A stretch of DNA of 28,273 nucleotides from Lentzea aerocolonigenes (GCF_000955955.1 NZ_JYJG01000339.1:1-28273); one strand, 5' to 3'; counted from the first letter of the stretch, positions 16,408 through 25,324 are shown. Notes: a model not told the origin generated them from the letters alone. Made by a program: numbers and translations.

Positions 16408-17316
16408 TCAGCCCAGCCATTTCACGGCGGACCGCACGTCGTGCCGCACCTGGTACAGCAGTTTCGCGGCGAGTCCGTGCCGGGGCGGCCGGTACGGGCC
16501 TCCGTACAGGCCGCAGTAGTCCATCGCGAACTTGATCATCTGCACCGCCGCCGGTCGTTCGAACCACCGCAGCGGGCCGTCCAGCGCGCACCGCAAAGCC
16601 TCGGCTTCCACCAGCAGTCCCGATGCGAGCAGATCGGCCAGCTGCACGGCCTGTTCCGGAAACACGTTGGGCAGCGCCCCGATCCACCCGGACGCGCCCG
16701 AGAGCAGGCTGTCCACCACGATCGCGTCCCCGCCGGTGATCATGGAGGTGCCCGGCGCGAGCGCGAGCGTCTTCCAGATCTTCGTCACGTCACCGGAGAA
16801 GTCGCACACGCCGACAACGTTGTCAAACGCCGACAGCTCGGCCAGGGTCGCGGGGCTCAGGTCGACCCGGCAGCCGGCGGGGTTGTTGCTCACCAGTACG
16901 GGCAGTCCGGCGCCCGCCACCGCCTCGTAGTGGAGCATGGTCTCCGCGTGGCTGGGCTCGTAGGACAACGGCGGCATGCACAGCACCGCGTCCACGCCGT
17001 CCTCGGCGGCCTGACCGATCCGGTCGACGATGAGATGGGCGCCGACGTCGTGGACCGCCGCCACGACAGTGGCGCGCGAGCCGATCGCACGGACCGCCGT
17101 CCTGGTGACCTCGCGCTGTTCGGCGTACGTGAGCGAGCCGGACTCACCCAGGGCGAAGGAGTTCACCAGCACCCCGGTGCACCCGTTGCGCACCAGCCAG
17201 GTGCAGTGCCGTTCGAAGCGGTCCAGGTCCACGCGCAGTCCCGCCGGTGCGCGCGCATCCAGCACGTACGGCACCACGGCCGCGGCGAGGACACCGCCGA
17301 AGCTTCCCCTGCGCAA
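16408..17316 (-). CDS. DapA/N-acetylneuraminate-lyase superfamily protein lacking catalytic residues
   Basis: A 302-residue protein, the normal length for the DHDPS/NAL TIM-barrel aldolase family. Family landmarks are present: L-V-R-N-G-C-T-G-V-L-V-N near 41-52, L-G-E near 56-58, V-L-C-M-P-P near 111-116, and the F-S-G-D segment near 173-176. The Schiff-base lysine expected just before that segment is Cys171 (V-G-V-C-D-F-S-G-D, codon TGC). The catalytic Tyr region, normally L-Y-N-x-P, reads L-V-S-N-N-P with Ser143. It may be a non-aldolase or a pseudoenzyme. The start is probably TTG 17316, 4 nt after the stop of the LuxR-type gene, with a weak GGGTGAG site; the start is the uncertain part. 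Tight spacing implies cotranscription with the regulator. Confidence 0.75.
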   Translation of the reverse strand: MRRGSFGGVLAAAVVPYVLDARAPAGLRVDLDRFERHCTWLVRNGCTGVLVNSFALGESGSLTYAEQREVTRTAVRAIGSRATVVAAVHDVGAHLIVDRIGQAAEDGVDAVLCMPPLSYEPSHAETMLHYEAVAGAGLPVLVSNNPAGCRVDLSPATLAELSAFDNVVGVCDFSGDVTKIWKTLALAPGTSMITGGDAIVVDSLLSGASGWIGALPNVFPEQAVQLADLLASGLLVEAEALRCALDGPLRWFERPAAVQMIKFAMDYCGLYGGPYRPPRHGLAAKLLYQVRHDVRSAVKWLG

Positions 17317-17320
17317 GCAC

Positions 17321-17908
17321 TCACCCGGCCCTGGTCAGCGCCGGCGCCGCCACCACGCGCGGCGGCCACACGCTGGGGTCGAGCACGCCCCAGGCGTAGG
17401 CCTTCGACACCGCCGACAGCTCGCTGGTGGCGCCGAACTGCGCCAGCACCGCAGCGACCAGGTTCCGGGCGGACACCACTCCGATGTCCAGGTCGGTGGC
17501 GATCTGGTCGGCGGTCCAGCCCTCGGCGACCCGTTCCAGGACGCGCGCGTTCGGAGCGCTGAGCGTGAACCCGGCGTGCGGCCGGGGGGACGGGTGCGCC
17601 GAAGCCACGAGCACGCCGCGAGTGGCACGCACGACCACACCCAGCACCTGACGGAACCTTCCCCTGCGCACACCGACGTGCTCGCGGAAAGCTCCGTCAC
17701 CCCTGCTCTGCAACGAAAGGCACAGTCCGAGCAGCACCATCTCGTGCTCAGGCCCGAAGAGACACGTGAAATCCACGCCTGCCAGGTCCTCCGGCCAGGC
17801 GTCGAACTGCTGCGCGAACCCCGCGCTCACCTCGCGCAGCTGAAAAGCGCTGTCGAGGAACGCGATGTTCCGGCCGTGCATTCCGGCCATCAGGTCCTGA
17901 CCTGTCAT
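17321..17908 (-). CDS. PAS-like sensor / LuxR-type HTH regulator
   Basis: A 195-residue protein starting at ATG 17908 with a GGTGG site upstream; the frame is open further up but without a good start. Residues 1 to about 110 resemble a small PAS fold (N-I-A-F-L-D-S-A-F-Q-L, then F-T-C-L-F near 45 and a strand-rich second half). Residues of about 127-190 match a LuxR/GerE helix-turn-helix: L-S-A-P-N-A-R-V-L-E-R-V-A-E-G, then T-A-D-Q-I-A-T-D-L-D-I. The usual recognition-helix T-V-x-x-H is replaced by S-A-R-N-L. No receiver or kinase partner is nearby, so it is probably a one-component sensor. The DapA-like gene follows directly, making it the likeliest target or partner. Confidence 0.7.
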   Translation of the reverse strand: MTGQDLMAGMHGRNIAFLDSAFQLREVSAGFAQQFDAWPEDLAGVDFTCLFGPEHEMVLLGLCLSLQSRGDGAFREHVGVRRGRFRQVLGVVVRATRGVLVASAHPSPRPHAGFTLSAPNARVLERVAEGWTADQIATDLDIGVVSARNLVAAVLAQFGATSELSAVSKAYAWGVLDPSVWPPRVVAAPALTRAG

Positions 17909-17981
17909 TCGTCCACCACCACCACGCGTTTCAGCGAACGAGAAGTCCGCGATGATCTGTGTCCAAACCATTCGACCACGC

Positions 17982-17996
17982 GTCCACATCGTGGAC
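17982..17996. promoter_or_regulatory. Operator-like inverted repeat upstream of the LuxR-type gene
   Basis: A perfect 6-3-6 inverted repeat, GTCCAC-atc-GTGGAC, sits 74 nt upstream of the LuxR-type start in the 145-nt spacer. It may bind that regulator itself or another factor. Confidence 0.4.
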
Positions 17997-18053
17997 AATG
18001 CGCGCCACCTGGAAGCATTTCCTGATTTGGCGCAACCGATTTCCGCGAAACGA

Positions 18054-19025
18054 TCAGTACGTCGCGGGCGTTCCTGGCAGCGGGGTGGGCGCCGGCTCAC
18101 CGCCGAGCACCGCGAGCAGGTTGCGCGCCGCGAGCTCGACCATCGCCGCCCTCGTCCGCTCCGTCGCCGACCCGACGTGCGGCAGCACCACCAGGTTCGG
18201 CTCGGCGAAGAGCGGATCCGTTGGCTCGCAACGAGGCTCACCGTTCATCACGTCGAGCCCCGCCGAGTGCAACGCGCCCGTGCGCAACGCGGCGAGCAAT
18301 GCGGACTCGTCCACCACAGCTCCTCTGGCCGTGTTCACCAGCGTCGCGGTCGGCTTCATCAACGCGAGCTCCCGTGCGCCGATCAGCCCCGTCGTCTCCG
18401 GTGTGAGCGGCACGTGCAACGACACGATGTCGCTGGTGCGCAACAACTCCTCCAGGCCGACCGGGCGCGAGAACATGTCGCTGCGCCGGGTGCGGCTGTA
18501 GTGCTGGACCGGCATCCCGAACCCGGCGGCACGGCGCGCGACGGCACGTGCGATCTGGCCGTACCCGATGAGGCCCAGCGTGGCGCCGTGCACGTCGAGC
18601 CCCAGGTAACCGTCCATTTGGAACGATCGCCAGCCGCCGGCGCGCAACTCGTCGACGGCGGCACCCAGCCTGCGCCTGGCCATGAGCATCAACGAGAACG
18701 CGATATCAGCCGTGCTCTCGGCCAGCACGCCGGGAGTGTGTGTCACGACCACCTTTCGCGCGCGGGCGGCTTCTTGGTCCACGGCGTCGAACCCGGCGGA
18801 CGCCAGCGCGATCACCCGCAGGCCGTCCCCTGCCGCGTCCAGCAGCGCCGCGTCCACCCGGTCGTTGCCGAGCAGCAACGCCCCGTCGCAACCGCGCACG
18901 AGGTTGCGCAGGTCGTCCGCCCCCGGCACCGCGTCGTCGCGCCACTGGGCGACTTGGAAGCGCGACGCGAGCAGGTCGACGCCGGCTCCGGGCAGGCGTG
19001 GTCGCGAGATGAAGATCCTCGCCAT
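18054..19025 (-). CDS. NAD(P)-dependent D-2-hydroxyacid dehydrogenase (2-ketogluconate/glyoxylate reductase-like)
   Basis: A 323-residue protein starting at ATG 19025, overlapping the IdnD-like stop by one base (TGATG). The Rossmann motif G-L-I-G-Y-G-Q-I-A lies near 151-159. The catalytic triad of the family is present: Arg234 (N-T-A-R-G), Glu263 (N-G-E-P) and His283 (L-P-H-V-G-S-A-T). The family interconverts 2-oxoacids and D-2-hydroxyacids. Given the neighbouring idonate/gluconate-type dehydrogenases, reduction of a 2-keto-sugar acid such as 2-ketogluconate is a reasonable guess, but the substrate cannot be read from sequence. It is the last gene of the sugar-acid operon. Confidence 0.88.
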   Translation of the reverse strand: MARIFISRPRLPGAGVDLLASRFQVAQWRDDAVPGADDLRNLVRGCDGALLLGNDRVDAALLDAAGDGLRVIALASAGFDAVDQEAARARKVVVTHTPGVLAESTADIAFSLMLMARRRLGAAVDELRAGGWRSFQMDGYLGLDVHGATLGLIGYGQIARAVARRAAGFGMPVQHYSRTRRSDMFSRPVGLEELLRTSDIVSLHVPLTPETTGLIGARELALMKPTATLVNTARGAVVDESALLAALRTGALHSAGLDVMNGEPRCEPTDPLFAEPNLVVLPHVGSATERTRAAMVELAARNLLAVLGGEPAPTPLPGTPATY

Positions 19026-20050
19026 CAGTTCCCCGTTCCGAAGTCGAGCAGCACCTTGCAGGAGCGCGCCGGGTTCGCGGCCAGTTCGAACGCCTCGCCG
19101 AAGCGCTCGACCGGCAGAGTCGCCGTGATCACCGGATCGGTGCCCTCCAACGCGTTCAGGACACCGGTCATCTCGTGGTCGAAGCGGAACGAACCGACGA
19201 CGTCCAGCTCCTTGGTGATGATTGTGTTGAGGACCACCGGGGTGCCGCCGGGAGGCAGCAGGCCGAGCCCGACCACCCGCCCGCCGCGCGTCACCGCGTC
19301 CAGGCAGGTGCCGAAACCCGCGCCGGTGCCGGAGGACTCGATGGCCACGTCCGCGTTCAGGTCCCCGACGGTCTCGTGCTCGGGCGTGCCGAGCCGGATC
19401 GTCGTGGTCGCGCCCACCTGGCCCGCGACCGCGAGCGGTGCTTCGTAGACGTCGGTCACCACCACCTCGGCCGCACCGGCGGCCCGCGCCGCGGCGACCA
19501 CCAGGCAACCGATCGGACCGGCTCCCGTCACCAGCACGCGCTTGCCCGTCAGGTCCCCGGCGCGGCGCACGGCGTGCCACGCCACCGAAGCGGGCTCGGC
19601 GAGCGCGGCCCGGCGCAGCCCCACCCCGGCGGGCAACGGCAGCACCTGGGTCTCCGGCACGACGAGCACCCCGGCGAACCCGCCCTGCACGTGCGGGAAA
19701 TGCGCGGCGCTGCCCAGGTACGCGGTGTGCGCGCAGATGTTGCGCCGGTCCGCGCGGCACTGCGCGCAGAGCCCGCAGGGCGTGGCCGGGTGCACGGCCA
19801 CCTCGACTCCGGGCTCGACCTCGCGCACGCCCGGCCCCGCCGCACGCACGACACCGGACACCTCGTGGCCCAGCACCAGCGGTTCGCGCACCCGGAAGTC
19901 GCCGACCGCTCCGTGCCGCCAGTAGTGCAGGTCCGATCCGCAGATGCCGCCGTAGCGGACGGACACCGCGACCTCGCCCGGACCCGGTGCCGGCACGGGG
20001 AACTCCTCCAGCCTCAGGTCGCCGGCGCCGTGGGCGACGACCGCGGGCAT
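19025..20050 (-). CDS. idnD: Zinc-dependent L-idonate 5-dehydrogenase-like protein
   Basis: About 341 residues from ATG 20050; GTG 20062, one nt after the preceding stop, is an alternative. It is a medium-chain dehydrogenase. Catalytic zinc ligands are Cys37 (G-G-I-C-G-S-D-L-H-Y) and His62-Glu63 (G-H-E). Structural zinc cysteines are 92, 95, 98 and 106. The Rossmann motif is G-A-G-P-I-G. The segment between the catalytic Cys and His (H-Y-W-R-H-G-x-V-G-D-F) closely resembles IdnD, which oxidises L-idonate to 5-ketogluconate. The adjacent IdnO-like gene supports that substrate class, but related polyol or sugar-acid substrates are possible. Confidence 0.82.
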   Translation of the reverse strand: MPAVVAHGAGDLRLEEFPVPAPGPGEVAVSVRYGGICGSDLHYWRHGAVGDFRVREPLVLGHEVSGVVRAAGPGVREVEPGVEVAVHPATPCGLCAQCRADRRNICAHTAYLGSAAHFPHVQGGFAGVLVVPETQVLPLPAGVGLRRAALAEPASVAWHAVRRAGDLTGKRVLVTGAGPIGCLVVAAARAAGAAEVVVTDVYEAPLAVAGQVGATTTIRLGTPEHETVGDLNADVAIESSGTGAGFGTCLDAVTRGGRVVGLGLLPPGGTPVVLNTIITKELDVVGSFRFDHEMTGVLNALEGTDPVITATLPVERFGEAFELAANPARSCKVLLDFGTGN

Positions 20051-20063
20051 CGTTGCCACCACG

Positions 20064-20819
20064 TCAGATCACCGCCGTCAAACCGCCGTCGACGGCGACG
20101 ACCTGGCCGTTGACGAAGTCCGACGCGGGCGCGCACAACCAGACCAGCGTGCCGACGAGATCCTCGACGTGAGCCCATCGTCCAGCAGGCGTGCGTCCCC
20201 TGATCCACGCGTCGAACTCCGGGTTGTCCACCAGCGGCCGGGTCAGCTCCGTCACCACGTACCCCGGCGCCAGGCCGTTGACGGTGACGCCGCGCGATGC
20301 CCACTCCGCACACATGCCCTTGGTCAGCATGGCCAGGCCGCCCTTGGACGCGGCGTACGCGGCGATGCCGGGGCGCGCGAGCCAGCTCTGCACCGAGCAG
20401 ACGTTGACGATCTTGCCGTACCCGCGCTGCACCATGCCCGCCGCGAACGCGCGGCCGACGAGGAAAGCACTCGTCAGGTTCGTGTCGACGACCCGGCGGA
20501 AGTTCTCGGCCGAGACGTCCAGCATCGGTTCGCGGTGCTGCACGCCGGTGTTGTTCACGAGGATGTCGACGCGGCCGAGGCTCTGCGCCGCGGTCTCGAC
20601 GGCTCGGGAGTCGGTGACGTCGAACAGGATCGCGTCCACCGGCCTGCCGACGGTCGCCGCCAGCCGGGTCGCCGCCTGCTCCAGGGCCTGCCGGTCGCGG
20701 CCGTTCAGCACGACGTCGGCGCCGGCCTCGGCGAGGCCGCGGGCCAGCGCGTAGCCGATGCCCCTGCTCGATCCGGTCACCAGTGCCCGTTTGCCGGTGA
20801 GGTCGAACAGCGCTGTCAT
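20064..20819 (-). CDS. idnO: SDR-family gluconate 5-dehydrogenase (5-ketogluconate reductase)-like
   Basis: A 251-residue classical short-chain dehydrogenase starting at ATG 20819, with an ATGA overlap with the upstream gene. The cofactor motif is T15-G-S-S-R-G-I-G22, and N-N-T-G replaces N-N-A-G. Catalytic residues are Ser142, Tyr155 and Lys159. Overall it follows gluconate 5-dehydrogenase (IdnO), for example L-F-D-L-T-G-K-R-A-L-V-T-G, T-N-L-T-S-A-F-L-V, A-S-K-G-G and the F-V-N-G ending. With the IdnD-like neighbour this gives the idonate - 5-ketogluconate - gluconate pair of reactions. Confidence 0.85.
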   Translation of the reverse strand: MTALFDLTGKRALVTGSSRGIGYALARGLAEAGADVVLNGRDRQALEQAATRLAATVGRPVDAILFDVTDSRAVETAAQSLGRVDILVNNTGVQHREPMLDVSAENFRRVVDTNLTSAFLVGRAFAAGMVQRGYGKIVNVCSVQSWLARPGIAAYAASKGGLAMLTKGMCAEWASRGVTVNGLAPGYVVTELTRPLVDNPEFDAWIRGRTPAGRWAHVEDLVGTLVWLCAPASDFVNGQVVAVDGGLTAVI

Positions 20820-21682
20820 GCCGTCTCCCGGTAGTAGTGCATCAACGCGGCGTTGTCCGCGTCGCCGTGGCCAGCGGCGACCGCCCAGCGGTGCAGCTCC
20901 GACACCGCCGAGGTGATCGGCAGCGGGATGTCGGCCGAGCGGGCGTAGTCGCGGGCGGACTCGAGGTCCTTGACCATGTTGCGCAGGCGGCCGGTCGGCG
21001 TGAGGTCGAGCTCGGCGAACTTCGTGAAGAACTCCCGCAGCACCGCGGAGTCCGCCCGGCCGCCGACGAGTGCGCCCAGCACGTGCTCGGGCTCCAACCC
21101 GGCGGCGCGCACGAGTGCCGCCGACTCGGCCAGCGCGGCGAACGTGCAGCCGACGAGCACCTGGTTGACCAGCTTCACCAGCTGGCCCGACCCGCTGGGG
21201 CCGAGGTGGGTGATGCCGGTGGCGAGCGCCCGCAGCACCGGTGTGGCGGCTTCGACGTCCTTCGCCTCGCCGCCGACCATCAACGTCAGCGTGCCGTTGA
21301 GCGCGCCGGGAGCGCCACCGGACAGCGGCGCGTCCACCCACCTGGCGCCGAGCTCACGGGCCCGTGCGGCGTACTCGCGCGTCCGGCCGGGATCGATGCT
21401 CGACATGTCGATCACCACCACCCCGTACGCGCGCTCGGCCAGCAGCCCGCGCGCGCCGAACACCGCGCGTTCCACGATCTGCGGCGAGTTCAGCGACAGG
21501 ATCACCCGGCCGGCCCCGGCCACCTCGGCCGCCGTGTCCGCCGCCGCGGCGCCCTCCGCCACCAGCTCGCCGACGGCCTCGCCGCGGATGTCGTGCACCC
21601 GCACCGCGTGCCCGGTCGCGAGTAAGCGGCGGGTGATCGCGGATCCCATCACGCCGAGTCCGACGACACCGACTTCAGTCAC
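20816..21682 (-). CDS. Beta-hydroxyacid dehydrogenase (3-hydroxyisobutyrate / tartronate-semialdehyde reductase family)
   Basis: A 288-residue protein starting at GTG 21682, which overlaps the binding-protein stop as GTGA; an in-frame GTG at 21694 is possible but less likely. N-terminal dinucleotide motif G-L-G-V-M-G at 8-13. Substrate motif D-A-P-L-S-G-G (117-123) and catalytic Lys170 (S-G-Q-L-V-K-L-V-N-Q) are intact. The family oxidises or reduces beta-hydroxyacids; members in sugar-acid operons often act on tartronate semialdehyde or related compounds. Which one applies here is not visible. Confidence 0.85.
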   Translation of the reverse strand: MTEVGVVGLGVMGSAITRRLLATGHAVRVHDIRGEAVGELVAEGAAAADTAAEVAGAGRVILSLNSPQIVERAVFGARGLLAERAYGVVVIDMSSIDPGRTREYAARARELGARWVDAPLSGGAPGALNGTLTLMVGGEAKDVEAATPVLRALATGITHLGPSGSGQLVKLVNQVLVGCTFAALAESAALVRAAGLEPEHVLGALVGGRADSAVLREFFTKFAELDLTPTGRLRNMVKDLESARDYARSADIPLPITSAVSELHRWAVAAGHGDADNAALMHYYRETA

Positions 21683-22824
21683 GACTTTCCCCACACCTTC
21701 CGGTAGATCTCGCGGTAGTCCGACCGCGGGTCGAAGACCGCCCCCGGTGGCACCGAACGCTGGGTGATCAGCGCGGGCTTGGCCACGAACCCGGACGGGT
21801 CCCTGCCCGCGACCGCGCGGTTGAGCTCGTCGACGAGCTGCCAGCCGTGCAGCAGCATCGGCTCGGCGACGGTCGCCGCCTGGTAGTCGCCGGTGCGGAT
21901 GCGCTGGAACTCCGCCGCGTCACCGTCACCGGCGGCGATCGAGGACGGTGGTCCCGCACCCGGTCGTCCCGCGTCGCGCAACGCGGACTTGGCCGCGCCG
22001 AAGTAGTTGCCGTTCACGCCGAGCAGGTAGCCGAGGCGGTCACCGTTGCGCTGCAACAGAGACGAGACGAGGCTCGGCATCCGCGCGTCGGCGTCGGAGA
22101 TCGGCGAGTCCTCATAGGACAGAACAGTGCAACCGGAGCACAGTTCGACGTACGCGCGCATGGCCTGGGCCTTGCGAACGGCGATCTCGTACTGGGAGTC
22201 CGTCAGCACCACCACACCCGCTCGCCCACCGGACTCCGCGACCGCGTACGCCGCCGCCAGCCAGGCGACCTCGAGCGGGTCGGTGGTGACGTTGGTGAAC
22301 ACCCCGGCGTGCGGGATCGGGCCCGGTTCCGTGCCGGCGTGCCAGCCGACGACCGGCACGCCCGCCTGCTTGATCGTCGCCGCCTGTTCCGTGGCGTCGA
22401 ACCCGCCGAGCACGATCCCGGCGGGCCGCAGGGCGATCGCCTGGTTCAACGCGTCCGCACGGCCCTGGGCGTTGCCCTTGCCGTCGAAGAGCACGACCTG
22501 CCAGCCGATCGCGGCCGCTGCCTCGCTCACGCCCTGCCCGACCGTGTTCACCCCGCCGTTGGTGAGGTCGGCGGCGACGAACGCGATGGTGCCGCCCCCG
22601 CGCACCGCGGGAGACGGCTGGGACGGCGGGGTGAACCCGTTGCGCCCGGTCAGGTTCTCCTCGACCCGTGCACGGGCGTCCGCGAGCACGTCGGTGACGC
22701 CGGGCGGGGTGAGCGGCCTGGCCGGTGAGCTCGCACCGGAACGCCTGCCCTCGAGCTCGGCCACGGTCGGGCTGGCGCAGGCGGTGACGGCGAGCACCGC
22801 CACGAGCAGAGCGACGATCTTCAC
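21679..22824 (-). CDS. Sugar ABC transporter substrate-binding lipoprotein (type 1 periplasmic-binding family)
   Basis: A 381-residue protein starting at GTG 22824, overlapping the permease stop as GTGA. It has a short lipoprotein signal peptide with lipobox V-T-A-C and acylated Cys16. A Ser/Pro-rich linker of about 60 residues follows, then a ribose-binding-type domain: I-A-F-V-A-A-D-L-T-N-G-G-V near 80-92, and L-R-P-A-G-I-V-L-G-G-F-D near 133-144. It captures the substrate outside the membrane for the adjacent permease and ATPase. Substrate is probably a sugar acid, lactone or related sugar, inferred from the operon. Confidence 0.88.
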   Translation of the reverse strand: MKIVALLVAVLAVTACASPTVAELEGRRSGASSPARPLTPPGVTDVLADARARVEENLTGRNGFTPPSQPSPAVRGGGTIAFVAADLTNGGVNTVGQGVSEAAAAIGWQVVLFDGKGNAQGRADALNQAIALRPAGIVLGGFDATEQAATIKQAGVPVVGWHAGTEPGPIPHAGVFTNVTTDPLEVAWLAAAYAVAESGGRAGVVVLTDSQYEIAVRKAQAMRAYVELCSGCTVLSYEDSPISDADARMPSLVSSLLQRNGDRLGYLLGVNGNYFGAAKSALRDAGRPGAGPPSSIAAGDGDAAEFQRIRTGDYQAATVAEPMLLHGWQLVDELNRAVAGRDPSGFVAKPALITQRSVPPGAVFDPRSDYREIYRKVWGKS

Positions 22825-23873
22825 TTCCCGGCCTCCGGCTCGATCTGGTGCCTTTCCGCACGGGCCAGGCGTTTGCGGCTCGCGACGCTGGCGATCGTGA
22901 TCGCCGCGACCAGGGTGAGCCCGTTGAACAAGGGCTCCAGGTAGAACCGGCCGGGCAGCAGCTGCTGCAACCCCGAGATGCCGATCGTGGTGACCACGAC
23001 ACCGAGCAGCGTGCCCCAGGCGTTGACCCGGCCGGGGCGGATCGTGGTCGAGCCGAGGAACGCGGCGGCGAGTGCGGGCAGCAGGAAGTCCGGGCCGATG
23101 TTGGCCTGTGCCACGCCACCTTGCCGTGCCGCCAGCAGGATTCCGGCGACGGCGCACAGCACACCCGAGGCCACCATGGACCCGACGACGTACCGGCGGC
23201 GCCGGATCCCGGTGAGCTCGGCGGCGCGCGGGTTCGCGCCCACCGCGTACAGGTACCGGCCGACCGGGAGGCGCTCCAGCACCACCCACAGCGCCACCAC
23301 GAGCAGCACGGCGATCACGAACGGGCCGGGCACCGGGCCGAGCGACCAGGTCGCGATCGCGTCGAAGTACGCGGCCCGCGCGCCCTCCGCGTCGACGACC
23401 TGCTTGCCGCCGGTGTACCAGTAGGTGATCGAGAAGACCACCTGCCCGGTCGCGAGGGTGGCCACGAAGGCGTCGACCTGGGCCAGCTCCACCAGCAGCG
23501 CGTTGACCAGACCGACCACCGCGCCGCCCGCGAGCACCAGCACGATCACCAGCCGGTAGTCGAAACCCTTGAGCTGCAACGACAACGCGAGCACCTGCCA
23601 CAGCCCGAGCGCGAACCCGGCCGAGAGGTCGATCTTGCCCGCGATCATCGGGACGGTCACCGCGAGGGCGAGGACGAGCGGCACCGCGTTGCCGGCCGCG
23701 AGCAGCCGGAAGTTCAGGCCGGTGGCGAACGTGTCCGGCGCCAGCGCGGCGAACAACACGAACAACGCGACGGCGACCAGCACCATGCCGTACACGGTGA
23801 CCAGCCGGTGCCCGGCGGAGGCGCCCCTGCGCGGTTCCAGCGCGGTCGACCGCACCGAGATGTGCGACGGCAT
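22821..23873 (-). CDS. Sugar ABC transporter permease (RbsC family)
   Basis: A 350-residue integral membrane protein starting at ATG 23873, overlapping the ATPase stop (TGATG). About nine to ten hydrophobic segments are visible. The family signature is present: A-V-T-V-P-M-I-A-G-K-I-D-L-S-A-G-F in the first third, then Y-L-Y-A-V-G-A-N-P-R-A-A-E-L-T-G-I before the last helices. Cysteines are few and the length is normal. It forms the membrane channel, probably as a homodimer, because only one permease gene is present. Confidence 0.9.
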   Translation of the reverse strand: MPSHISVRSTALEPRRGASAGHRLVTVYGMVLVAVALFVLFAALAPDTFATGLNFRLLAAGNAVPLVLALAVTVPMIAGKIDLSAGFALGLWQVLALSLQLKGFDYRLVIVLVLAGGAVVGLVNALLVELAQVDAFVATLATGQVVFSITYWYTGGKQVVDAEGARAAYFDAIATWSLGPVPGPFVIAVLLVVALWVVLERLPVGRYLYAVGANPRAAELTGIRRRRYVVGSMVASGVLCAVAGILLAARQGGVAQANIGPDFLLPALAAAFLGSTTIRPGRVNAWGTLLGVVVTTIGISGLQQLLPGRFYLEPLFNGLTLVAAITIASVASRKRLARAERHQIEPEAGK

Positions 23874-25324
23874 CAGACTCCCTTGTCCGGCAACCCCGAC
23901 ACGGCGGCGGCCAGCGCGCTCACCGTCAACCCGTCCCCCGTGAGCGACCGCGTCACGCGGCCTCGTTCGAACACCAGCGCGCGATGGCACACCGCGGCGA
24001 CCTCCTCCAGGTCGGTCGACACGACGAGAGTGCCCATGCCGCGCTGGCCTGCCTGGCGCAGCAACGCGTAGATGTCCGCCTTGGCACCGATGTCGACGCC
24101 CATGGTCGGTTCCTCCAGCACCGTCACGGCCCTGCCGACCGAGAACCAGCGCGCCAGCACCACCTTCTGCTGGTTGCCGCCGGACAACGTGTCGATCGGC
24201 GCCTCCGGATCGGCCGGGCGGACGCCGTACTCCCGCACCAGCGCGCTCGCCCGCGACCGCTCGCCGCCGGTGCCGGAGACGGAGAACAGCCGTCGTCCCC
24301 ACACCTGCGGGTTGAGGAACAGGTTCTCCCGCACCGACATCCCGCTCGCGACGCCGTCGGTCTCCCGGTTCGAGGTGGTGAAACCAACCCCCGCCGCCAC
24401 GGCCGCAGCGGTGTCGCGCGGCCGGAACGCCTTGCCGTCCAGGAACATCTGACCGGACGCGGGCTTCTTCTCTCCCGCGACGGCACGCCCGATCTCGTCC
24501 TGTCCCGCTCCGCGCAGCCCGACGAGACCCACGACCTCGCCGGCCCGCACCGTCAGGTCGACCGGGCCGACGTCACCGACGCACAGGTCCCGGAGGTCCA
24601 GCCGGACGGCGTGCCCGAGCGCGCCAGGAGCGGCGAACTCGGTGTCCCTGCCGACGATGAGCCGCACGAGCTCGTCCGGCGGGATGTCGCTCGCCGGCGC
24701 GTTGGCGACGACGCCGCCGTCGCGCATCACGACGACCGAGTCGGCGATCTCGTAGACCTCGTCGAGGCGGTGCGACACGTAGATCATGCCGACACCGTTG
24801 GCGCGCAAGCCTCGCAGCACGGCGAAGAGGCGTTCGACGTCCGCCTGCGGCAGGCTGGCCGTGGGTTCGTCCAGCACGAGCAGCCGCGGGTCGTTCACGA
24901 CGGCACGGGCGATCGCGAGCAGCGAACGTTCGGTGCGGGGCAGGTCGAACACCCGCGCGTCCGGATCGATGCCGCCGCCGACGACCTCCAGGGTCCGCTC
25001 CGCCTGCTCACGCACCGCGCGCCAGGAGATGAACCCGTTGCGCCGCGGGAATCCCGTCACCATCGCGATGTTCTCGGCGACGGTCATCCACTCGACGAGC
25101 CCGAGGTCCTGGTGCACGAACGCGATGTCGCCGTCGACGACCACGGCGCCGGAGTCCTCGCGGTGCACCCCGGCGAGCACCTTGATCACCGTGGACTTGC
25201 CTGCGCCGTTCTCCCCGAGCAGCGCGACGATCTCGCCGCGGTTGACCATGAACGAGACGTCGTCCACAGCCCTGTTGCCGTGGAACGACTTCACCAGGTG
25301 CCGCACGCTCAGCACCGCGGTCAT
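23873..25324 (-). CDS. Sugar ABC transporter ATP-binding protein (tandem-ATPase RbsA type)
   Basis: A 483-residue protein starting at ATG 25324, overlapping the stop of the lactonase gene (TGATG). Two fused ABC domains. Domain 1 has an intact Walker A (GENGAGKS, 37-44) and Walker B (L-L-V-L-D-E-P-T); its signature is degenerate (L-P-R-T-E-R). Domain 2 has a degenerate Walker A (G-L-R-G-A-G-Q-D), an intact signature L-S-G-G-N-Q-Q and an E-E-P Walker B. This asymmetry is normal for RbsA-type ATPases. It powers uptake with the neighbouring permease and lipoprotein. Confidence 0.93.
   Translation of the reverse strand: MTAVLSVRHLVKSFHGNRAVDDVSFMVNRGEIVALLGENGAGKSTVIKVLAGVHREDSGAVVVDGDIAFVHQDLGLVEWMTVAENIAMVTGFPRRNGFISWRAVREQAERTLEVVGGGIDPDARVFDLPRTERSLLAIARAVVNDPRLLVLDEPTASLPQADVERLFAVLRGLRANGVGMIYVSHRLDEVYEIADSVVVMRDGGVVANAPASDIPPDELVRLIVGRDTEFAAPGALGHAVRLDLRDLCVGDVGPVDLTVRAGEVVGLVGLRGAGQDEIGRAVAGEKKPASGQMFLDGKAFRPRDTAAAVAAGVGFTTSNRETDGVASGMSVRENLFLNPQVWGRRLFSVSGTGGERSRASALVREYGVRPADPEAPIDTLSGGNQQKVVLARWFSVGRAVTVLEEPTMGVDIGAKADIYALLRQAGQRGMGTLVVSTDLEEVAAVCHRALVFERGRVTRSLTGDGLTVSALAAAVSGLPDKGV

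Noticed and set aside
22848..24071. 407-codon plus-strand frame
   Set aside because: Antisense to ABC permease and ATPase genes; composition rich in Arg, Asp, His and Gln as expected for a shadow frame.
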